From JBJKRF01 sp046704785 (GTDB lineage Bacteria; Chloroflexota; Anaerolineae; Anaerolineales; Villigracilaceae), in contig JBJKRF010000016.1 in the NCBI GenBank assembly GCA_046704785.1, forward strand, positions 1 through 16,589: a stretch of DNA of 16,589 nt, written 5' to 3'. The notes beneath the pieces were generated by a model, which worked only from the letters and a program-made list of their open reading frames with translations, did not search any database and had not been told where the DNA came from. Of this stretch, positions 9,401-16,589 are shown piece by piece; within the stretch, counting starts at the first letter, position 1; every line of letters starts with the position of its first letter. A program made the translations under genes and the position numbers.

Positions 9401-9584
9401 CGATGGCAAACAAATTGGCTGGGTTACCTCCTGCGCCATCGACAGCGAACGCTTCCTGACCGGCCAGGCCTACCTCGATCTTGCCCACATCGCTGAAGGA
9501 ACATCTCTCCTCATCCATCAAGGCGGGAACCTGGAGCGGCCTGCCTCGTCGGCGAAGGTTGTGGCACGCTTCCCGAAGCTATAA
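6465..9584 (+). CDS. glyA-gcvT: Fused serine hydroxymethyltransferase - glycine-cleavage T protein (GlyA-GcvT)
   Basis: The 1039-residue protein joins two one-carbon enzymes. Residues 1 to about 460 are a PLP-dependent serine hydroxymethyltransferase (serine + THF to glycine + methylene-THF). It has YAEGYP at 57-62, NVQALSGGPANNAVY, HGGHLSHG, and the PLP lysine K264 in TTHKTLDGPRG. Residues about 644-1039 are aminomethyltransferase, which takes the methylamine carried on GcvH and forms methylene-THF. It shows PFAGWDMPVWY, FDVSHMG, the VIDD motif (733-736), and ARDSLRTEAGLPLYGHEM. Between them lie about 180 residues that resemble a decayed GcvT N-terminal domain. SHMT carries an extra segment of about 28 residues (63-90) after EGYP. 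The start is the ATG at 6465, 6 nt after AAGGAG; the open frame upstream belongs to the transposase remnant. The reading frame is continuous, so it is a real fusion unless the assembly is wrong. gcvH and gcvP are not in the window. Confidence 0.93.
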   Translation: MSDYLFRGTLADLDPDVYELAQIEAERQARRLILIPSESQAPIAVREAMSSAFQNIYAEGYPDEEMRWMDEADLLDYPARLAHYRRYSDPRYYKGVEYADILESLARRRAAEAFAANGYTADQIYVNVQALSGGPANNAVYHALLSLGGTVMGMNLLHGGHLSHGSSVNRSGKWFKAVHYTVDENERIDYEKVRDLALEYQPKLLIAGFSSYSWIPNWEKFRTIADEVGGYLLADISHIGGLVAAGVVPSPIGIAHIVTSTTHKTLDGPRGAVIMTTDPAIARKLDRAVFPGEQGGPHVQVFAALALTFKLAQTEQFRQLQEQTVKNAVAMTDQLQKRGLRIPFGGTNCHMLNIDCRPIRGEDGTSLSGDQAARILDLVGIVVNRNTIPGDKDSRDPSGIRLGTPWVTQRGFTEQDSRALADVIADVLLACAPHAVDTPRHGRQRRAKLDFETLNTARLKVRELAARAGVDFTYEPHGYPHFYFIDDKTASGVFDLRGQRVRQFLDYTVSSDLSALAPGSTQATKLSLPGSELTGTLSCLDAENYRLTVDAKDAARVAQWLRDLSDGYLSLDLQNGKDFSARRIPGPVAVTEATGADDLPSADASAQGQEKPWFIGIEQAGSPATASLPKFQWSEPAELPLKQTPLYETHKSLGAKMVPFAGWDMPVWYTSVVEEHLATRQAAGLFDVSHMGVYDITGPDAASFLDSVCGNDVGGLLPGESLYTHFLTPDADVIDDTLIYRRGWRNFLMVVNASNDDKDRTWLESVRDGKVRVDNERPWVRTYGYEAVIRNLRDPKSGDDRRIDIALQGPKSRDILLAMGVDDETRARILKLKRTELCDTVVGKFDLIVSRTGYTGEKMAFELFPHPERAADLWEALLKVGEPFGVKPAGLGARDSLRTEAGLPLYGHEMGDGSGKNGGRDLGVAEGGFGSYVKVYKPWFIGRAAYLAREKERQGVVVRFRFDEQRVHMAHNGDPVMNADGKQIGWVTSCAIDSERFLTGQAYLDLAHIAEGTSLLIHQGGNLERPASSAKVVARFPKL

Positions 9585-9610
9585 CCGCCGCATCCATATA
9601 CATGCCCAAA

Positions 9611-9641
9611 TGGCGGACTCTTCTCACCGAAGAGTCCGCCA
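9611..9641 (+). terminator. Hairpin after glyA-gcvT, probable terminator
   Basis: TGGCGGACTCTT (9611-9622) pairs perfectly with AAGAGTCCGCCA (9630-9641) around a 7-nt loop, 26 nt after the stop codon. The downstream ACATTCTTGT is a poor T-tract, so termination may be partial. Confidence 0.65.
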
Positions 9642-9668
9642 CATTCTTGTCAGCGAAAGAAGAACGAT

Positions 9669-11033
9669 TTGATACGACACCGTTTAAGAACAATTTTGCA
9701 GGGAAACTGGATTCTGCTTCTCTTCCTCGTACTTGCTTTCGGCTCACTATTTCTGGGATTTTACCGGAATCAATGGGAAATGGCGCGCCCTAAAAAATTC
9801 AGTTCGTTCGAGAAGGATGTGGAGAGCTACATTCTGGCCCGTATGGTGGTCACCCGCCAGAGCGGACTATTCTCCTACGGCGGCCTTCTCGGCTGGGGAG
9901 ATGTCGACCCTGCACATTATCAAGACATCAGCGATAGCGATTATTCGCACCAATACGACACCTACCTCAGCGATTCGTCCTTCCAGAATTACTGGCCCAA
10001 GGAATCCAATCCGGGCTTTCAGGGCCTCTTCTTCAGCCTCCTGGACCGTCTCAGCCCCTTTTCGCCTTCGATCAACCTGAGGCTGTTCCGCATGCTCACC
10101 TCCGGTCTATTCGCGCTGGCTCTGACAGGTCTCATTCTATGGTTCTACCTGGAATTTGGATGGCTGTCGGCGATCTGCGTTTTGGGATCATGCCTGGCTT
10201 CCCAATGGATTACGCTCTTTGGCCGGAATCTGTTCTTCTTTTCCTGGGCGTTCTACTTTCCCATGTTGGTGCTTTTGTTCCGCTTACGCAGCGAAGACCA
10301 GGGGAATCAACTCCTCGATAAGCGCTTATTCTGGTTGGTCTTTGGGCTGGTTCTGTTCAAATGTCTATTCAACGGCTATGACTTCATCACGCCCACGCTG
10401 GGCATGCTGGCCAGCCCAATCGTCTTTTATGGAATTCTGAACCGGTGGAATCGAAACAAATTCGTCAGACGTTTCGCGCTCGTCGTCCTGGCTTCGTTGC
10501 TGGCGATCCTTGCCAGCCTGCTGATCCTGACCATCCAGAATCTATTCGCCACAGGCAGCCTACAAGCCGGAATGGACTTCATCATCCAGACGATCTTTCG
10601 GCGTACCTACAGCGTCGGTGGCGGTTCGGCGGCCAACGCCGCGAACAACGTGAGCGTCTGGACGATTCTGCACATTTATCTAAACGAGTCCTATCTCGAC
10701 CGCATCGATCTCCCCTTTTGGATGCTGATCCTCTTCTTCGCTGGCGTCTCCCTGATCTATCTGCTGCTGAATCGGCGACAGACTGACCCGCTGCGAATTT
10801 CCAAAGGCCGAGCGTTACTCGGCGTGCTATGGTTTTCCCTGCTCTCCCCGCTGAGTTGGTATATTATCTTCAAATCGCTGGCCTACTACCACACGCAGAT
10901 GAACTACCTGCCCTGGGAAATGCCGTTCACGATCTTCGGATTCGGGCTGTGCGGAGTCGTCATTGCAAAAATTTTCGAGCGGCTGCGATGGCCCCTGCTA
11001 TCTCGCAGAAAAACGCTCCCGCATTTACCTTAA
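9669..11033 (+). CDS. Polytopic membrane protein of unknown function
   Basis: The 454-residue product has a hydrophobic N-terminal helix (about 14-33). A soluble loop of about 100 residues follows, rich in Tyr, Asp and Ser (FSSFEKDVESYILARMVVTR; later DPAHYQDISDSDYSHQYDTY). After that come roughly eight to nine further membrane segments up to about residue 440. A long acidic/aromatic extracytoplasmic loop after the first helix, then many helices, is the layout of GT-C-type membrane glycosyltransferases, but I see no motif that proves it. The TTG at 9669 is used as start because it keeps the first helix; the next ATG (9780) would remove it. The ribosome site is weak. It lies 30 nt before the mevalonate-pathway gene and may be cotranscribed with it; any functional link is speculative. 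Confidence 0.75.
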   Translation: MIRHRLRTILQGNWILLLFLVLAFGSLFLGFYRNQWEMARPKKFSSFEKDVESYILARMVVTRQSGLFSYGGLLGWGDVDPAHYQDISDSDYSHQYDTYLSDSSFQNYWPKESNPGFQGLFFSLLDRLSPFSPSINLRLFRMLTSGLFALALTGLILWFYLEFGWLSAICVLGSCLASQWITLFGRNLFFFSWAFYFPMLVLLFRLRSEDQGNQLLDKRLFWLVFGLVLFKCLFNGYDFITPTLGMLASPIVFYGILNRWNRNKFVRRFALVVLASLLAILASLLILTIQNLFATGSLQAGMDFIIQTIFRRTYSVGGGSAANAANNVSVWTILHIYLNESYLDRIDLPFWMLILFFAGVSLIYLLLNRRQTDPLRISKGRALLGVLWFSLLSPLSWYIIFKSLAYYHTQMNYLPWEMPFTIFGFGLCGVVIAKIFERLRWPLLSRRKTLPHLP

Positions 11034-11063
11034 AGAGCATCCATCGAGTGATAAACTATCCAT

Positions 11064-12041
11064 ATGCCCACTCATACTGTCACCGCCCAAGCCGCGCCGA
11101 ATATCGCCTTCATCAAATATTGGGGAAATCGCGATCAGGCATTGCGCCTGCCTGCCAACGGCTCCATTTCCATGAACCTGGAGGGCCTGACCACGCACAC
11201 GACGGTCAGTTTCCAGCCCTCGCTGGCCCTGGACGAATTGATCGTCAATGGGCACGAGATTACCGGTCCCGGCCTGGAACGGGCCTCCTCATTGCTAAAC
11301 GAGGTGCGGGCGGCGGCAAACATCTCCTTTAAGGCAAAAGTCAACAGCGAGAACAATTTTCCCACCGGCGCTGGCATCGCCTCATCGGCCTCGGCTTTTG
11401 CAGCACTTGCTATGGCGGCCACCCAAGCCGCCGGGTTGGATTGGGACGAGGCGGCGCTCTCCCGCCTGGCGCGTCACGGGTCGGGTTCGGCCTGCCGCTC
11501 CATCCCCGGTGGATTCGTCGAATGGAAGATGGGCAGCGGCGACAAGGACTCTTTCGCCGTCTCCATCGCCCCCGCCGACCATTGGGCGCTGTGTGATTGC
11601 ATCGCCGTGGTCAACACGGGAGCCAAATCGGTCGGCTCAACGGAAGGTCATGCACTGGCAAACACCAGCCCGCTCCAGGCCGCGCGTCTGGCAGATGCGC
11701 CGCGCCGCCTGGATATTTGCCGTCGCGCTGTTTTGGGCAAGGACTTCGACGCGCTGGCGAATGTCATCGAACTGGACTCGAACATGATGCACGCCATCAT
11801 GATGACATCTACACCACCGCTCGTCTATTGGGAAGCAGGATCGCTAGATGTGATCCACGCCGTGCTCGCCTGGCGCAAAAACGGCACACCGGCTGCCTTC
11901 ACGGTCGACGCCGGCCCCAACGTCCACGTGCTTTGCCCACAAACGGAACAGGCCCGTATCGTCACCGGGCTGAAAGAAATTCCGGGGGTACAGAAAGTGC
12001 TGACGGCGCACCCCGGCGGCCCGGCAACGTCGGTCGCTTGA
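11064..12041 (+). CDS. mvaD: Diphosphomevalonate decarboxylase family (GHMP superfamily)
   Basis: This 325-residue enzyme belongs to the family that decarboxylates 5-diphosphomevalonate to isopentenyl diphosphate with ATP. Key features are APNIAFIKYWGNRD (11-24, including N13 and K18), NGSISMNL, the GHMP phosphate loop FPTGAGIASSASAFAALA (about 98-115), ARHGSGSACRSIPGGFVEW, and the catalytic-Asp segment FTVDAGPNVHVL near the C-terminus. Length and motif order match the family. In Roseiflexus (Chloroflexota) a homologue uses monophosphomevalonate and works with isopentenyl phosphate kinase, so the substrate here is not certain. The ATG at 11064 has only a weak ribosome site. No other mevalonate gene is in the window. 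Confidence 0.93.
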   Translation: MPTHTVTAQAAPNIAFIKYWGNRDQALRLPANGSISMNLEGLTTHTTVSFQPSLALDELIVNGHEITGPGLERASSLLNEVRAAANISFKAKVNSENNFPTGAGIASSASAFAALAMAATQAAGLDWDEAALSRLARHGSGSACRSIPGGFVEWKMGSGDKDSFAVSIAPADHWALCDCIAVVNTGAKSVGSTEGHALANTSPLQAARLADAPRRLDICRRAVLGKDFDALANVIELDSNMMHAIMMTSTPPLVYWEAGSLDVIHAVLAWRKNGTPAAFTVDAGPNVHVLCPQTEQARIVTGLKEIPGVQKVLTAHPGGPATSVA

Positions 12042-12127
12042 GTTTACCGGTTCCTTGGGGCAAATGGAAGTGGGAAGGCGCAATTTGCCTGTGCCAAACG
12101 CAGGTACGCACGTGGCCGCGAGCATTA

Positions 12128-12133
12128 TATAAT
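12128..12133 (+). promoter_or_regulatory. -10 element for the S41 protease gene
   Basis: A perfect TATAAT lies 25 nt before the start at 12159. At 17 nt upstream is TACGCA (12105-12110), only a 3/6 match to the -35 consensus. The 117-nt gap after mvaD otherwise holds a weak 7-bp inverted repeat (GGCAAAT...ATTTGCC). Confidence 0.6.
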
Positions 12134-12158
12134 ACAGGGCAACCAAGGAGTATGGAAG

Positions 12159-14240
12159 ATGATGCCAAAGAAAACCAATCGCTACAAGATCGCATCCGTC
12201 ATTCTGGCAATCGTGCTATCGACCCTGGCCTGCCAGGCAGTGCAAGGTACGGCGGTTCCACCGCCGACGGCCACCCCTACGAATACGCCCTCCGCACCGC
12301 CGCCGACAGCCGGGCCAACCCTTCAAGCCCCGCCAGTGACATCCAAGGAGCCCTTTAAGCTGACCGGTTCCTTTCAATGGACCAGTGAGATTCAGGGCAC
12401 TTTTTCAGACAACATTCTCTTTTCCGAGCGACAGGTGATTCTGACCGACCTGCATGGCTTCGTCACACGCGACAGGAAATGGGAATTGCCCGTCGATTCC
12501 CAGGTGATCGGATACGTCCAATACGACCCGAAAACGGCCAGCGGCACCTACGAACTCTCCCTGCCCGAAGTGCCGCAAGCCACATTCAACGACGTGGACA
12601 ATAACAACCAGCAGGATACCGGCGTCCAGATTTTCGCGGTGGACTACGAACCAGTCATCTATGGCAGCCCCTTCGAAGTTGGCGACGACCGCCTCCGCGG
12701 CTGGCCCAACAACGACGCTTCCATCAAGACCGACCCCAACTAAGACGACGAAGTCGTCGGCGGGAACATCATCATCTGGTCGCCGGACAGCCACCAGGAA
12801 TTCCCGACCGGATTCGGCCCTGACGGAAAGTTGTTCACGGCGGATGATCCGGTTGCGCCGGTGCCGGCAGGCTACTCCGTTGTGGACCTCGACACCACCC
12901 CGTTCACCTTCTCCCAGTCGCCGCAAGAGAACGTCCCCCTCTACGAGGCCCCCGACGTCGGCCCGCACGACTTTTCAAGCGAAACCTACACCCAGTCCTT
13001 CGATGATCTGGTCAATTTCTTGAAGACCAATTACGCCTTTGACGGTATCCAGGGTAAGGAGCCCAATTGGGACCAACTGGTCGCCAGCATCCGGCCGCGC
13101 ATTCAGCAAGCCGAGCAGAATCACGACGCACAGGCTTTTTACGAAGCGTTACGCGATTTCACCTACGGATTCAAGGACGGCCATGTGGGCCTGGACGGCG
13201 GCGACCTGTCTACCAAGGATTTCCAGACGCACTACCTCGGCAGCCTGGGCTTCACCGTCCGGGTGCTGGACGACGGCAAGGTGATGGTCGACTCGGTGCT
13301 GTCGGGCGGCCCGGCTGAATCAGCCGGGATGAAAGTCGGAGCGATCATCGACCAATTCAACGGCAAACCTGTCATGGACGTTATCAATGCAGAGCCGTTG
13401 TTCTTCGGCCTGGAGTCGTCTGATGTCGCCATCCTCCACAGCAAAGCCATCATGCTGACCCGTACCACGCCCAACGGGCAAGCCACCGTCTCCTTCACCA
13501 ACCCAGGTGGGCAGGCGCAATCCGCTACATTGACGGCCACCCCAGAGGTGGATACGCTGCTGAAGCAATTGGGCTACAACCAGAACAACGACCTGCTCCC
13601 TGTGCAGTTGCAGACTTTGAGCGTGAATGGTAGCGACATCGGCTACATCCAGGTCAATTCCAACCTGGACGACATCAACCTGATCCTGCGGCTCTTTGAA
13701 CGCGGGCTGAAAGACTTCCAAAAAAACAAGGTCTCCGGACTGATCATCGACCTACGGAATAACGGCGGCGGCACACCGCTTGGGCTGGCCGGCTTCCTGA
13801 CCAATCAGACCATTACCCTGGGACAGTTGGAATACTACAACAAATTGACCGGGAAGTTCGAAGCGCAGGGCATTCCAGACCAGATCTTCCCCAACCAAGA
13901 CCAGTACCACTTCGACAAGCTCGCCGTCCTGGTGGGCCTGAATTGCGCCAGCGCCTGCGAACTGGAGGCCTACGGCTTTAGTAAAGTGCCCGGCGCGATG
14001 ATCGTCGGCGAGTATCCGACGGCGGGCATCGAAGCCGAAGTATCCAAAGGACAGGTCAAGATGCCGGAGGGAATCAACATGCAATTTCCCACTGGGCGGG
14101 AAGTATTACCCGACGGCTCACTCTTCCTCGAAGGACAGGGCGTTCCACCGACCATTAAAGTGCCGGTGAATGAAGCCACCGTTCTATCGAACGACGACGT
14201 GGTGCTGCAAGCGGCTGAAAAGGCAATTCTCGGCCAATAA
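12159..14240 (+). pseudogene. S41-family protease lipoprotein, interrupted by an in-frame TAA (12741-12743)
   Basis: Read through one TAA, this is a single 694-codon frame. It starts at the ATG at 12159, 8 nt after AAGGAG. Residues 1-25 form a lipoprotein-type signal (hydrophobic helix, then STLAC with C25), and 30-60 is a Pro/Thr linker. About 65-235 is a beta-rich domain with a calcium-loop-like DVDNNNQQD; a PDZ domain follows near 355-410. The S41 protease fold spans about 490-680, with GLIIDLRNNGGG and Ser598 in NCASACE aligned to the usual nucleophile. The stop is at codon 195, inside the beta-rich domain. Protein similarity in style continues directly after it (DDEVVGGNIIIWSPDSHQEF) with no frameshift. 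There is no CtpA-style Gly-Lys-Gly lysine, so it is a different S41 branch. It may be a strain mutation or a base error (TAC or GAA to TAA). Confidence 0.8.
12831..14240 (+). CDS. C-terminal PDZ + S41 protease part, open frame after the stop
   Basis: This is the longest open stretch downstream of the in-frame TAA with a possible restart (TTG at 12831), and it would encode 469 residues. It keeps the PDZ domain and all recognisable S41 protease motifs but lacks the signal sequence. No good ribosome site precedes the TTG, so independent translation is doubtful. If made alone it would stay in the cytoplasm. Confidence 0.5.
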   Translation: MFTADDPVAPVPAGYSVVDLDTTPFTFSQSPQENVPLYEAPDVGPHDFSSETYTQSFDDLVNFLKTNYAFDGIQGKEPNWDQLVASIRPRIQQAEQNHDAQAFYEALRDFTYGFKDGHVGLDGGDLSTKDFQTHYLGSLGFTVRVLDDGKVMVDSVLSGGPAESAGMKVGAIIDQFNGKPVMDVINAEPLFFGLESSDVAILHSKAIMLTRTTPNGQATVSFTNPGGQAQSATLTATPEVDTLLKQLGYNQNNDLLPVQLQTLSVNGSDIGYIQVNSNLDDINLILRLFERGLKDFQKNKVSGLIIDLRNNGGGTPLGLAGFLTNQTITLGQLEYYNKLTGKFEAQGIPDQIFPNQDQYHFDKLAVLVGLNCASACELEAYGFSKVPGAMIVGEYPTAGIEAEVSKGQVKMPEGINMQFPTGREVLPDGSLFLEGQGVPPTIKVPVNEATVLSNDDVVLQAAEKAILGQ

Positions 14241-14250
14241 ATCGAACCGG

Positions 14251-14291
14251 AGAGGGCGTTTTTCGAAGAATCTCGAAAAACGCCCTCTTTT
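14251..14291 (+). terminator. Strong intrinsic terminator after the S41 protease gene
   Basis: A 16-bp perfect stem (14251-14266 with 14273-14288) with a 6-nt loop is followed by T-rich sequence (TTT after a final stem T). It begins 10 nt after the stop codon and includes TTTTTCGA/TCGAAAAA at the top of the stem. It separates the protease gene from the next lipoprotein gene. Confidence 0.9.
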
Positions 14292-14335
14292 CAGGCAGAA
14301 CCAGCAAGAGGAAACCTGGAAATAGGATTAAATGG

Positions 14336-14361
14336 CGTCCCCAAAAGGGACGTTTTGCTTT
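14336..14361 (+). terminator. Small second hairpin with T-run
   Basis: CGTCCC (14336-14341) pairs with GGGACG (14347-14352) around CAAAA and is followed by TTTTGCTTT. The 6-bp stem could be a backup terminator, or part of the leader of the next gene. No clear promoter is visible for the gene at 14414. Confidence 0.4.
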
Positions 14362-14413
14362 AAACTATAGGGGGCTCTTATCATTTTTGTTCGCGGCTCA
14401 GGGAGACTAGACA

Positions 14414-16465
14414 ATGACGATTCGACATTTCTTTTCTGCACTCATCCTCGCCATCCTGCTATCAGGATGTAGCTCCATACAGATTTCGTTTAATGCAACT
14501 CCCCAAGCAACATCGGCCGGTACCGAAGAGGCTCAGGCCCACGCCTCCGCTACGTCCACGCCTGCATTTACTTCCACTCCCTTGCCAACAGCCACCTCCA
14601 CGCCAACAACGATCCCCAGCGATACACCCACTTCCACGCCTTCGCCCCAACCAACGGCAGCCTTCCCGGTACTGCCGGGCACACCCGTCCCAGACCTGGG
14701 CTTCTCGACGATTGGCATGACCAATGTCGACCAGTTGAGTCCGGTGCTCACCGTCCTGAACACCCGCCCCTGGCAAATTGCGATCACGCCCGATCGGCAG
14801 AAATTCTTTGTTGCTGCCGCCAACGGCATCTCCGTGTACGACCAGAGCGGCAGCCTGCTGGCACGCTGGCAAAACATCTTCACGTATGACATTGCATGTG
14901 ATACCTGCCTGAGCGTCGACGCGGACGGAAGTCGCTTCGCCGTCATCACCCGCAATAACGGCGCCTGGGAGGCGCGGGTTTACGGCGTGGAGGGAACAGC
15001 CGCCAGCCTCGTCCAAACCATCCCTGTCGACGGCAACTTCCTCACCGGCACAGACCCCGCCGCCGTCGCCCTCTCGCCAGACGGCAACTTCCTGGCAACC
15101 AGCGCCGGAAACACCGGCCACCTGCAAGTCGTCGACCTGCAGGGTCACCAGACCGTCCTAAAATATATCCGGCACGCCGACGCCACGTACTTTTCACCCG
15201 ACGGCTCGCGTTTCTTCGTGCGCATTGGGCGCGAACTTCTCACCTGGCATACATCCAACTGGAAAAACCCAACCAACCTGATCCTGCCGCGCGAAGACAG
15301 CCCTTTGGCCTTCTCGCCTGATGGCAAACTGCTTGCCGTCGCCCTGCCCTCGCGCCTGCGTATTTACGCGCTCGACAGCCTCCAAATTGCCCGCGAAATT
15401 TCCATCCAACCGCTGACCGCATCCACGCGCACCTGGGAACTCACTTTCCTCGACAACCAAACCGTGCGCGGGTATGGCGTTCGTTGGGATGACAAACACA
15501 CAATAGCGACGGCGGACACCGTTGAATGGAATGTTGCTACGGGGGACACAATTCGCCAAACAACCAGTGAAACAAACTCCCCCGATGCATTCAATGCGTT
15601 ATATGGCTTTTCCGTCCCGATAAATTCCCCTAATGACATTCAGTTGGGCGACTACCGGAACTTTGGCTTTGTCAGCGCCGACACATTACTGGTCGACTCG
15701 GCCCATTCGGCTTGCTGGCTCCAATTGAGCAACGGCCAGGAACAATGCTTTAGCGACCCCGACCACGCCGTGGTGACCTCTGCCATCGGGGCTTACAAAG
15801 AAATTCCACAAAGCACCGGCATTGTGCTTCAATCCTGGAAGGGCGATACCCTACTCGAAGTCGGGCGCTATCATATTGCCGCCATCAGCCACAACGCCGA
15901 TTACATCATGGTCGACCTCAACGGCCTGAGCGCAGACCTGTATATCAAAGGAGATAAACTTCCCACGGTCTCGGTGGCGGGCACCTTCCAAACTTTCGTC
16001 GAAAATAACGACTTGCTGGCCTACTCGGCCAAACAGCGCTCCGGCGTTGTCTCCATCACACTCTTCGACAAGAACGCCCATAAAGTTTTGTGGCAGAAAA
16101 TCAGCCACTTCTTCCTCAAACCTATGGTCATGGCCGGGGATGGTTCCCTGTACTTCCTGACGGAAGACACGCTCCAGAACCAGTTCATCCTGAACCTTGT
16201 CCAGCCGGGCGGCTCCTCGACACAACAGATTGTCCGTCTCAACCGGGTAGCAGAGATCGAATCGATGGCCTACTCCCCCACGACCAACCTGTTCGCCTTT
16301 GGCCTGCAGGACGGCACCGTGCTGATCATCACGCAAGAAGGCCAACAAAGCGCCACCTTCCAAGGCGCCTACGGCCCCGCAACAGCCGTCTCGTTCACGC
16401 CCGATGGTCGCTACTTGGCTGTTGCCAGCCAAGACGGCGTCAGGGTATATGCTGTCATGCCATAG
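14414..16465 (+). CDS. Lipoprotein with WD40-like beta-propeller repeats
   Basis: The 683-residue product starts with a clear lipoprotein signal: hydrophobic helix 6-16 and lipobox L-S-G-C at 16-19, so C19 should be lipidated and the protein anchored outside the membrane. Residues about 29-80 are a Ser/Thr/Pro linker with TSTP-type repeats. The rest is a beta-propeller type domain. Recognisable repeat units contain LSPDGNFLATS, FSPDGSRFFVR, FSPDGKLLAVA, YSPTTNLFAFG and FTPDGRYLAVAS, each followed by strands ending in Y/V-rich segments. These resemble WD40 or PD40/YVTN units; no enzymatic motif is visible. The role is probably binding or scaffolding at the cell surface. The start is the ATG at 14414, 8 nt after GGGAG. 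Like the neighbouring protease it is a Pro/Thr-linker lipoprotein, but a strong terminator divides them. Confidence 0.85.
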   Translation: MTIRHFFSALILAILLSGCSSIQISFNATPQATSAGTEEAQAHASATSTPAFTSTPLPTATSTPTTIPSDTPTSTPSPQPTAAFPVLPGTPVPDLGFSTIGMTNVDQLSPVLTVLNTRPWQIAITPDRQKFFVAAANGISVYDQSGSLLARWQNIFTYDIACDTCLSVDADGSRFAVITRNNGAWEARVYGVEGTAASLVQTIPVDGNFLTGTDPAAVALSPDGNFLATSAGNTGHLQVVDLQGHQTVLKYIRHADATYFSPDGSRFFVRIGRELLTWHTSNWKNPTNLILPREDSPLAFSPDGKLLAVALPSRLRIYALDSLQIAREISIQPLTASTRTWELTFLDNQTVRGYGVRWDDKHTIATADTVEWNVATGDTIRQTTSETNSPDAFNALYGFSVPINSPNDIQLGDYRNFGFVSADTLLVDSAHSACWLQLSNGQEQCFSDPDHAVVTSAIGAYKEIPQSTGIVLQSWKGDTLLEVGRYHIAAISHNADYIMVDLNGLSADLYIKGDKLPTVSVAGTFQTFVENNDLLAYSAKQRSGVVSITLFDKNAHKVLWQKISHFFLKPMVMAGDGSLYFLTEDTLQNQFILNLVQPGGSSTQQIVRLNRVAEIESMAYSPTTNLFAFGLQDGTVLIITQEGQQSATFQGAYGPATAVSFTPDGRYLAVASQDGVRVYAVMP

Positions 16466-16482
16466 GCGCTTATAGCGGCTAC

Positions 16483-16502
16483 ATCGACAAAAGATTGTCG
16501 AT
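16483..16502. terminator. Hairpin between convergent genes
   Basis: ATCGACAA (16483-16490) pairs perfectly with TTGTCGAT (16495-16502) around AAGA. It lies between two convergent stop codons (16465 plus, 16507 minus). There is no real T-tract on either strand, so it is a modest candidate for a shared terminator. Confidence 0.4.
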
Positions 16503-16506
16503 AAGA

Positions 16507-16589
16507 CTACACGGCAAGGCCGAGAGTTTGGAGGAGGTTGTGCATTTCGGTTTGGAGATTGGCATAGTGGATATCGGCCTGACTTTGAT
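16507..16589 (-). CDS. 3' end of an unidentified minus-strand gene (runs off right edge)
   Basis: The minus strand is open from the edge to a TAG at 16507-16509, giving 27 residues ending NLLQTLGLAV. The segment is Gln/Leu-rich and could be helical. No family can be named from this, and it may not be a gene; the GC-rich codon choice and the convergent layout with a hairpin make it plausible. Confidence 0.4.
   Translation of the reverse strand, partial: QSQADIHYANLQTEMHNLLQTLGLAV

Noticed and set aside
14571..14655. Tandem repeat in the WD40-like lipoprotein gene
   Set aside because: The repeated ACTTCCACTCC/CCACCTCCACG pattern simply encodes the Ser/Thr/Pro linker.

Overview
The window looks like a chromosomal segment of a Chloroflexota bacterium, probably an Anaerolineae-type lineage. 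The signs are a mevalonate-pathway decarboxylase (uncommon in bacteria), large Pro/Thr-rich lipoproteins, the dnaG-rpoD arrangement, a LexA with a Gram-positive-type SOS box, and mostly GC-rich codon use. This assignment is inference from gene content; there is no rRNA marker.

Left edge to about 1.3 kb, minus strand, visibly AT-richer: the first codons of a probable transposase run off the edge, followed by a TcmP-family protein (three-Cys-motif partner, methyltransferase-like) of unknown role. It sits directly downstream of rpoD and looks like an acquired insertion at the end of a housekeeping operon.

1.3-5.8 kb, minus strand: lexA, then dnaG (primase), then rpoD (primary sigma factor). lexA has a near-ideal sigma-70 promoter whose 17-bp spacer holds the palindrome CGAAC-ATCC-GTTCG, so LexA very likely represses itself. 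A strong hairpin separates lexA from dnaG; dnaG and rpoD are 35 nt apart and probably cotranscribed.

5.8-6.46 kb: a terminator on the minus strand that shields lexA, a decayed transposase on the plus strand, and a clear promoter (TTGACC-N17-TACAAT) for the next gene.

6.46-9.58 kb, plus strand: one 1039-residue protein that fuses serine hydroxymethyltransferase (GlyA) to the glycine-cleavage T protein (GcvT). The segment between them resembles a decayed extra copy of the GcvT N-terminal domain. Both halves handle 5,10-methylene-tetrahydrofolate, so the fusion could couple glycine cleavage to serine formation.

9.6-16.5 kb, plus strand: an unassigned polytopic membrane protein, a diphosphomevalonate (or phosphomevalonate) decarboxylase, an S41/PDZ protease lipoprotein broken by one in-frame TAA, a strong terminator, and a lipoprotein with a WD40-like propeller. 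The right edge holds the 3' end of an unidentified minus-strand gene.

The items most worth following up are the GlyA-GcvT fusion with its extra middle domain, the Ala-Ser (not Ala-Gly) cleavage site of LexA, the in-frame stop in the S41 gene, and the AT-rich TcmP insertion beside a transposase.
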